From positions 105,001-169,000 of the forward strand of contig JAPFBL010000540.1 in NCBI GenBank assembly GCA_026182355.1: a DNA stretch of 64,000 bases, written 5' to 3'. Source of the stretch: Hermatobates lingyangjiaoensis (lineage: Eukaryota > Arthropoda > Insecta > Hemiptera > Hermatobatidae). Under the pieces are notes generated by a model that had not been told where the DNA came from, ran no database searches, and saw only the letters and a list, made by a program, of their open reading frames with translations. Below, piece by piece: positions 57,170 to 64,000 of this stretch. Made by a program: the position numbers and the translations under genes. Within the stretch, counting starts at the first letter, position 1, and each line of letters begins with the position of its first letter.

Positions 57170-57870
57170 TGATCAAACAACAATAAGAAAATGGGAAAGC
57201 AAGACTAAGATCTTTCAACCGTAACAAGCGGTCTTCGTTCAGAGTCAAAAACCCAACTGACTCTGACGAAGACTGCTTGTTACGGTTGAAAGATCTTAGT
57301 CTTGCTTTCCCATTTTCTTATTGTGGTTTGATCATTGATTGTTATTTCACGTGTTTATGTGAATCTTTTTTTCGATGTATATGTTTATAAGATATATAAG
57401 ATTTTACAATCAACATGTGAAATAACAATCAATGTTCAAGCAACAATAAGATGTGAGAAAAAGGACTAAGATATTTTAACCGAAACATGCGGTCTTCGTC
57501 AGACTAAAAACCCAACTGAGTTTTGGTTTTTGACTCTGACGAAGACCGCTTGTTATGGTTGAAAGATCTTAGTCTTGCTTTCCCATTTTCTTATTGTGGT
57601 TTGATCATTGATTGTTATTTCACGTGTTTATGTGAAATCTTTTTTTTCGATGTATATGTTTATAAGATATATAAGATTTTACAATCAACATGTGAAATAA
57701 CAATCAATGTTCAAGCAACAATAAGATGTGAGAAAAATGACTAAGATATTTTAACCGAAACATGCGGTCTTCGTCAGAGTCAAAACCTTACTGAGTTTTG
57801 GTTTTTGACTCTGACGAAGACCGCTTGTTACGGTTGAAAAATTTTAGTTTTTTTTCCCCCAATTCTTATT
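57170..57870. repeat. Three successive family A palindromes in IRS intron 1
   Basis: The plus-strand HHR of each is intact or nearly so: 57263-57297, 57536-57570 (TGG for CGG in stem II) and 57811-57845 (last base block altered). The minus-strand arms are more decayed in the second and third. Units two and three share a 240-bp spacer (TAAGATATATAAGATTTTAC), so one arose by duplication of the other. Confidence 0.75.
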
Positions 57871-57936
57871 GTGGTTTAAACATATATATATATATACTTT
57901 TTCGATGAAAATACGATCCGAAATGGACAAATACAG

Positions 57937-58194
57937 TTCAATGTACATAAAGAAACATAGAGAAATTAAAAACACACACTTACAGTCTCTAATTTTCGGT
58001 TGAACCGTCTTTAGGAGAGATAACAGAGGGAAACCAAGCGCACTGGTATAGAGACGGTTGGAGACCGTTAGTTGGTCTCCAACCAGTGCGCTTGGTTTCC
58101 CTCTCTTATCTCTCCTGAAGATGGTTCAACAAAAAATTAGAGACTGTAAGTGTGTGCTTTTAATTTCTCTATGTTTCTTTATGTACGTTGAATT
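57937..58194. repeat. PLE-derived palindrome, family B, in IRS intron 1
   Basis: Arms GTTCAATGTACATAAAGAAA and complement, GC-rich inverted centre (CCAAGCGCACTGG). Minus HHR at 57990-58013 has TTTAGG for TTCAGG; plus copy at 58115-58138 has lost the G of GAAA. Confidence 0.7.
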
Positions 58195-58389
58195 GTATAT
58201 ATATACTAAATTTCACAAGAAACACGTAAAGGAAACTAATGGAACTAAAAGCCACAAGGAAAAATAAAAAACACAGAAAATATGCTCTAGGCTTTTCAAA
58301 TTTAAATCATCCAAGAACAAGTAGGGATTGAAAACCATTTCTTTGGGTTTTTTCAATGTTTTCAATTTCTAGTTACTTTCTCTTTTCTC

Positions 58390-58414
58390 CTGAAGACGGA
58401 TTACCCGAAAATTT
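58390..58414 (+). ncRNA. Hammerhead-like motif, family G, in IRS intron 1
   Basis: CTGAAGAC, GG/CC shortened stem II, GAAAATTT, then GAGTCTGTGAGTGTG. A single arm without its partner. Confidence 0.5.
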
Positions 58415-58651
58415 GAGTCTGTGAGTGTGTTTCTTTTACTTTCTGTAGTAACTATCTTCAATTTTGAACTGTTATTGTGTCCAATTTGGATATGTATATA
58501 TATCAATGATCAAAGCACAATTATTTGGAAATATATTCTCAAATTTATGTGAAATATTTTTATATATATAACAATGTAACAAAACTCAAAATTGTCATAA
58601 AATAGAAAACACACTTGCTATATGTTTTAAGTTTCTGTTGAACTGTTTCAG

Positions 58652-58764
58652 CCTATGCGAAGGAAGTATTTTGTATTAAGAAAAGGAGAAACCCCCGAGT
58701 CATCGGCCTCCCTCGAGTATTATGTAAATGAGAAGAAATTTCGAACAAACGGTCAACCAAAAAG
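58652..58764 (+). CDS. chico: Insulin receptor substrate, coding exon 2 (PH domain middle)
   Basis: Acceptor TGAACTGTTTCAG ends at 58651; donor AAAAG/GTTACA is at 58764/58765. The 113 bases encode residues 25-62: PMRRKYFVLRKGETPESSAS, LEYYVNEKKFRTNGQPKR, the second and third PH strands with the RRKYFVLR signature and a typical LEYY strand. The last codon is split: AG here plus G at 63211 gives Arg. The intron on each side contains PLE-derived palindromes, but the reading frame is clean. Confidence 0.9.
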
Positions 58765-58969
58765 GTTACAACTTTACATTTATATATATATAAAAAAAAA
58801 GGCTTAGTTTGTACATTGCTTAGAACTAACTCATTTCAAGTTATCTTTACGTTTTATATATTGACGTAAACTGAATATATAAAATATATTATATATTCGG
58901 TGGAAACCGAATCCACCCCTTACAAAAAATTTCTGTCTGTTTGTTTATACTTATTATATAATTTGTAAA

Positions 58970-59125
58970 GGTTGGAAGCAGACCTTCATTTAAACATATA
59001 TTATTAAATAACGCCCCATATTTGGCTTGTATCTGTTTCTTACACAATTTCTCCAGTTTCCGGAATTCCTTCCTCGTCTCTTCAATAAAACTATAAAGCA
59101 TATCACCAATATTGCTAGTCGACAT
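58970..59125 (-). pseudogene. PLE N-terminal ORF fragment, in IRS intron 2
   Basis: MSTSNIGDMLYSFIEETRKE, then KLEKLCKKQIQAKYGALFNN and ICLNEGLLPTFTN, ending at an AT-rich tract. The ATG sits in the HHR sequence GAAACATGTC. Closely similar to 336-544. Confidence 0.65.
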
Positions 59126-59378
59126 GTTTCGAATATACCACAGTCATCATCAGGACAATAATGAGAATAATAGTAGGATTGTTAGTTTATGTATAAAGAG
59201 GTTTGGTGTGTATATACTGACAATCCTACTATTATTCTCATTATTGTCCTGATGATGAATGTGGCACATTCGTAACATGTCGACTAGCAATATTGGTGAT
59301 ATGACGAGGAAGGAATTCTGGAAACTGGAGAAATTATGTAAGAAACAAATACAAGCCAAATATGGGGCGTTATTTTTC
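59010..59378. repeat. PLE-derived palindrome with ORF start, in IRS intron 2
   Basis: Arms about 180 bp. HHR at 59121-59153 (minus; CTGATGA, T, a stem closing GA/TC, GAAACATGTC); the plus copy at 59249-59281 has GTAA for GAAA. Stem I GTC/GAC. Same family as 540-572. Confidence 0.7.
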
Positions 59379-59879
59379 AATATTTATTATATAATTTATG
59401 ATTTCTGTCAGCTCCCATAAGTCATAGCAAGCTGAAACTATGCCAGTATATTTGTATATATCTAACTTAAAATCTAAGATTAAATAACATATTTGTTATT
59501 TCTAAGTAACGGAGAGGAAGGGACTTGGTGAAGTATTAACCTCATAGAGCCACAGAGGCATTGTGGTAAGGAATCCCTAGCAATACCATGAAGTCCGAGG
59601 AAATTACTTGAAATGATGACTCATGCCGTCTGTCAGCTATTGGCCTCTTTGATTCAACATTTATATGTTCTTGTTTTGAAGGAGGGGAGGGGGGGGAGCA
59701 GGTTAGATCAGTGGCTAACAGTTAAACAAAATATACATATCTGCGAGCTTTAAATACATTAAAGTGAATTATTTGAAATTGAATACAATATAATTGTATT
59801 ACCTGTTTTGGTTTATTACCGTGTGCCTATGCCTTTCGGCTATACTACGGAATAAAACTGATCGATGTTTTTAACGTGG

Positions 59880-60370
59880 TTCCTTTTTGCCATGCGGAGG
59901 GGATCACAGCGGACCAATAAAGGCACTGCGGAACCCCACAGGATGCCCAAGGTGGACCTCACGGAGGCGGGCATCCACGACTGACATCACGCATTTATTC
60001 AAGTCATATGTCATAATGATCATAATCATAAGTCATGATATATGCTCACATGTACATTCATCTTCTATATACATAGGTTGTTGGTTCGGAGGGCCAGTAC
60101 TTCTTTCTTGCGACCTATCTTATATAAGAATTTCAAGATGGCGGTCTTATTTTTCTCTCGGAACGCCACACAATACAAATCTTCTACCTTTCCTCCCACC
60201 TCCATTTCCAGTTTGAATCTTGGGATTGTGTATAATGGGCAATCTTCAATTATGTGCTGCACAGTCTCAGAGGCGCCGCTGCATGGGCACGTGGGATCCT
60301 CTAACTTTTAGAAGCGAAAGAGGTAGCTCCTGAAATCCCCGTGTCCTGTGGTGACTTGTGTTAGCCAGTG
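59880..60370 (-). pseudogene. LINE C-terminal fragment
   Basis: Minus strand: TGHGDFRSYLFRF, one stop, KLEDPTCPCSGASETVQHII, EDCPLYTIPRFKLEMEV and further. The TGHGDF, CPC and HIIEDCPLY motifs are those of the C-terminal region of Jockey/R1-type LINE proteins. Different from the LINE at 38690. The adjoining 59830-59970 block also occurs at 9880-10080. Confidence 0.75.
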
Positions 60371-60545
60371 GTCTATGGTATAATTGTATTTCCCCTTGCT
60401 GTTTGTTTTATCTTGCAAAACAGCTATGTTCTGGTTCTGATGTACACTTAGGTAAATATACCTGCCAAGACCTCCCTACAGTCTTCCGTTCACCTCTACC
60501 AACACTCCTCCAACCCTCAGTCCTTCCCAACTCATTCCTGTAGAT

Positions 60546-61591
60546 GGGAGTTTTTCAAACTTTTTTTCGACGTGAAACCCTTTTTGAAACGTGGGACACA
60601 CCTTCCCGGAAACCCCAGATTCTAATGATTTCATACAATCATAATATAAATATTTTCATAAGCCTTTTTAAATAATATATTTAAAAACAATTAAACAAGT
60701 AATAATACTGCAATGTGTATTTTTCGAATAAAAATTCAAAACAAAAAGATTTTAATTTTCATATTTTCAACAAAAACATAACACATAAAACAGAATTACT
60801 AGCAGTTTTAACATAGAGCTTGTTTTGTAATTATTTTTGGCTTTATAGTTGACAGTTTGATTCTCAAGTTAGCCCCAGCATTAAGTCTACTTCAGTGTTT
60901 GGTTTCTATGGCAGTTTAAAGGGAAAATCCAGTTTCACATAAGTAGGTAGTGGGAAATGGCAGTAATGTATGAAGTGCTACTTTTAAATAGCAGGAAATT
61001 CGTGAATCAGATAGTTCGACCAACGACCAACGAATATTACCATGCACAACAGTGCATGTCGTAAATAGCAGTTCCGGACCAGAGGCCCACTACTGCTAGT
61101 TTCTCATCCTGCTGTTTTTTGTTGGGTCAGTAAACAATGTCAAGAATGGGGGAGTCAGTCAGTAAGGGAATATGTCGTCTTCGTGGTCGTTTGGTCTTCA
61201 GGCTTTGCATTCTCTGAGGTACTGTATAATTTTGGAGTCATGTGGTCATCATTTTTAGTTTAAGTAGGAAACTTTGAGGATTGTGGGATTAGGAAGGGTT
61301 GAGAGTAGGATTTAGTTCCCGAACAAGGAGATTTGGATGGGTGGAAAGTTTTTTGTCTTCATTACTGGCAAGTCGAGCAGATAGTTCCAAAAACTGACAA
61401 GTGATTCATCCTAAATATGAAAGAAAATTTGACCACTTCTACTTATGGGTATATGTAGATATAAACATTATTCGGTTTCATGATTCACAAGAAATATAGA
61501 ATAAATCCATACCCACGAAAAATGTTTTTACTAAATGTTTTTCACGGAACCCCCAGACAGTCCATTAAGGAACCCACTTTGGGAACCTCTG
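60546..61591. mobile_element. hAT-like MITE with a nested insertion, exact TSD
   Basis: Same body as 36740-37456, between exact copies of CTGTAGAT (60538-60545 and 61592-61599). The first bases are GGGAG rather than CAGAG. Interrupted at 61018-61376. Confidence 0.8.
61018..61376. mobile_element. Unknown insertion with 10-bp duplication
   Basis: About 360 bp absent from the other MITE copies, bounded by CAGATAGTTC at 61008-61017 and 61377-61386. GC-richer than the MITE, with GTCGTCTTCGTGGTCGTTTG. No inverted ends and no A-tail. Type unknown. Confidence 0.55.
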
Positions 61592-61817
61592 CTGTAGATC
61601 GACTATCAAAACTGCAGGTAATGATGTTACTTCTAAATTGGTTCATGTTTCAGTATGTTATTATATTTTATTGAGTTTCAAGATGAATTAAGTCAATATT
61701 CATACTAATTCTTTTGTTAAAAACCTCAATAGTGGAATTCAACATTCATACATTGTATTAAATTTCAAATAATTCACTCTGATGTTCTTATAGCTCATTA
61801 GATATGTATATGTAAAC

Positions 61818-61850
61818 CTGAAGAAGGACAGTAAATGTTCGAAATGCGTT
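61818..61850 (+). ncRNA. Hammerhead-like motif in IRS intron 2
   Basis: CTGAAGA, A, GGACA/TGTTC with loop GTAAA, GAAATGCGTT. Stem III AUGCGU pairs with itself only through U-G. Same family as 27880-28035. Confidence 0.5.
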
Positions 61851-62479
61851 GTTGGTTTTAATATTAAATTTTTTTTTGTGTGGAGACGTAATTTTTGAAA
61901 TCCCCTCCCAATATGAGTAAATATAACAATATAGTGGATTGCACAAGTAATGAATTGATTTCAATCATTACAAATGTATTAATCCAAAAAGTGGAGAATT
62001 GATTATAATAGATTCAATGAAAGATTAATTAGTGTAAGAATAGGATGTACGAAAACTGACACTGAGACCAGTAAAGGCTGTCTTTAGTGGAGATGTGTAT
62101 CGACGCTTTATCATGATTAGTCATGGATACTCGAAATAGTCGTAGTCATGCAGATGACACTGATGTTATGCTGCAGGCTCTGCATAAAGTTGAATGCAAA
62201 TGCTTTGCTCTGCAAAGATGAGTAAAAGAGAACAACCTGTTATTATTGTAGAGGGCTGAAGGAATGACGATGCAGATTCCTCCAGGGAATATCCCAATTC
62301 TCATTGATTCTACATTGAAAGTCTTAAATTTTGTGAAAATTAAGTGGAAAAAATTTTTTTTTTATTTAAATTTAATTTATGTAAATGAAAAGCGATTTTC
62401 TTTGATTATTTAATTTCGCTGTGTTGTCTAGTATTCTAAGTGGAAAGTGTGAATGGTGTAGTTTGTAAACATTAATAAA

Positions 62480-63000
62480 GGGGCCAGGTTAGCTCAGAGG
62501 TAAGTGTACTCGCCTCTGAACTAATAAGACTGGGGTTCGATCCCCTCCTGGTTCGATTTATTCACGCAGGAGGTGGATAAATCTGAGCTTAAGTTAAACC
62601 GTTGGTCCCGAGCCTGTACTCGTTACAGATCCCTACTCTAAACACACTTGAGTTAAGCAAAATTTAGGACTCCCACTGTAGAATCAATCTTCATTGTGTT
62701 GTATCACAAAGGGCCAATGGTCGGCCTACGTGTTCCAATGGACTGCAACTGGAACCTAACCTAACGTACTCGCCTCTGGGCTGGTAGTCCTGGGTTCGAT
62801 CTCTACCTGCCCCTCGATTTATTCACGTGAGAGGTGAATAAATCTGATAACGTCGTCCCTCCGAGAAGGTGTTAAGCCGTCGGTGTCGATAAGCCTGTAC
62901 GATGTCAAGTACTCGTTAAAGATCCCTACTCGAAATGCAATTGAGTTGGGCAAAATTTAGGGATTTCACTGTACAATCACTGACAAAACAAAAAGCCAGT
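62480..63000 (+). mobile_element. Two adjacent SINEs in IRS intron 2
   Basis: The first has GGTTAGCTCAGAGGTAAGTG, GGGGTTCGATCCCCTCCTGG and a tail GGAACCTAACCTAACG ending at about 62765. The second starts directly with TACTCGCCTCTGGGCTGGTA, has GTCCTGGGTTCGATC, and ends near 62990 without the long tail. Confidence 0.75.
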
Positions 63001-63210
63001 TAACTGTTGACGCTATCACCCGCTGCGGGATAGGTTGAACCATAATAATAATGTAAAAATAATAAAAAGGGGTTAGTAATATTGTGTTATTAGTATAGTT
63101 TGCAAGTGTCAATAATACTGTTTGATTGTTATAGTTTGTAAGTGTTACTGATAGTGTGTGATTGGTATAGTTTCTAAGTGTTACTAATACTGCGTGACTG
63201 TCTGTGACAG

Positions 63211-63413
63211 GGTTATAAAGCTGGAGTCGTGCTTCAACATAAGCAAAGTGACGGACACGAAGCAGAAGCACGTCATCGGGCTGTACTCGAAGACCGGCTG
63301 CTTCTCCATTGTCTTTGACAGCGAGGATGAGTTGGACAGGTGGCTAGAGGCTTTGCTGAGGCTGCAGGTCGGCGAGAGTCTGCCTCTTGGCGACCCTGTC
63401 AAGCCCACCTTTA
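63211..63413 (+). CDS. chico: Insulin receptor substrate, coding exon 3 (PH domain end)
   Basis: Acceptor TGTCTGTGACAG ends at 63210. The exon completes Arg62 and encodes VIKLESCFNISKVTDTKQKH, VIGLYSKTGCFSIVFDSEDE, LDRWLEALLRLQVGESL, PLGDPVKPTF (residues 63-129). This holds the last PH strands and the C-terminal helix with the invariant tryptophan (W106). GDPVKPTF matches the linker that leads into the PTB domain in IRS/chico proteins. A donor at TTTA/GTCAGT (63413/63414) is inferred because the family continues past PTF while this frame stops at 63440. GC content and codon use are much richer than in exons 1 and 2. Confidence 0.85.
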
Positions 63414-63626
63414 GTCAGTTCTTACTTCATACCTTCTAATCTCAAAAAATAACATTCCCACTTGATGTTTTACACCGTGTTAACAGTTTTGAAAAACTCA
63501 AAAAAAAAAGTTCCTTCTTAGGGAAGGCGCTGAGCTGAGTCTTTCTAGTTAGCCAATACTATGAAACGGTATGGACAATACTTTACTTTCTACTAATGCT
63601 TATTTTTTAGTATATATATATATATA

Positions 63627-63842
63627 GTTCAATATAAACAAAGAAACACAGAGAAATCAGAAGAACACACTTACAGCCTCTAATTTTCGGTTTGAACCGT
63701 CTTCGGGTCTCCAACCGTCTCTGATCCAGTGCGCTTGGTTTCCCTCTCTTATCTCTCCTGAAGACGGTTCAAACCGAAAATTAGAGACTGTAAGTGTGTT
63801 CTTCTGATTTCTCTGTGTTTCTTTGTTTATATTGAACTATAT
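63627..63842. repeat. PLE-derived palindrome, family B, fullest copy
   Basis: Arms about 90 bp. Plus HHR 63758-63783: CTGAAGA, C, GGTT/AACC, GAAAATTA with self-complementary AATT and A as cleavage base; stem I TCTC/GAGA. Minus HHR 63681-63705 is partly lost at the centre. ACTGTAAGTGTG follows. Confidence 0.8.
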
Positions 63843-63880
63843 TTGTCCGTTTTGGATCGTATTTCCAACGAAAAAAAGTG

Positions 63881-63909
<29 letters not shown>

Positions 63910-63919
<10 letters not shown>

Positions 63920-64000
63920 AAGAAACATAGAGAAATCAAAAGAACACACTTGCAGTCTCTAATTTTCGGTTTGAACCGTCTTCAGGAGAGATAAGAGAGG
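63910..64000 (-). mobile_element. PLE-derived family B arm, cut by window end
   Basis: Begins after (TA)n; minus HHR at 63960-63986 with CTGAAGAC and GAAAATTA intact. The partner arm, if any, lies outside. Confidence 0.65.

Noticed and set aside
62480..62560. True tRNA gene
   Set aside because: A and B boxes are present, but the anticodon arm does not fold properly and the sequence continues into a SINE body and tail.

Overview
This window is AT-rich nuclear DNA from an animal, most likely an insect or other arthropod. The reasons are spliced exons of an insulin-receptor-substrate (IRS/chico) gene, retroposons ending in CCTAA (the complement of the arthropod telomere unit TTAGG), and a dense set of metazoan transposons. 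It is not prokaryotic. Most short open frames are chance frames inside repeats or (TA)n. No species is claimed.

Only two host loci are recognisable. The first is one GC-rich F-box exon on the minus strand (22354-22826), set between two opposed clusters of tRNA-like repeats. The second is the 5' part of an IRS gene on the plus strand: three coding exons (56378-56449, 58652-58764, 63211-63413) that join in phase to give a complete PH domain. Its introns are packed with transposons, and the PTB domain and C-terminus lie beyond the window.

The rest is repeats. There are tandem arrays with 73-, 31-, 21- and 50-bp units, and a 1.2-kb array of tRNA-like SINE heads. There are tRNA-derived SINEs, and a LINE tail that shares their 3' end. 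There are hAT, Tigger/pogo-like and Helitron elements, several nested and some with visible target-site duplications.

The most striking system is a large set of Penelope-like retroelement (PLE) derivatives. About two dozen short units, mostly head-to-head palindromes in (TA)n tracts, carry hammerhead-ribozyme (HHR) cores of the form CUGANGA-N-stem II-GAAA. At least a dozen sequence families keep this architecture. In nearly all of them the stem III sequence is self-complementary (ACGU, AGCU, AGAUCU, ACCGGU, ACAUGU and others), as expected for HHRs that act as dimers. Several units continue into the first 40-60 codons of a PLE reading frame and break into (TA)n near the same codon. Many have a consensus 5' splice donor just after the predicted cleavage site. 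Two PLE 3' ends with GIY-YIG endonuclease domains (27115-27514 and 51045-51720) are followed by HHRs and are plausible sources of the families.
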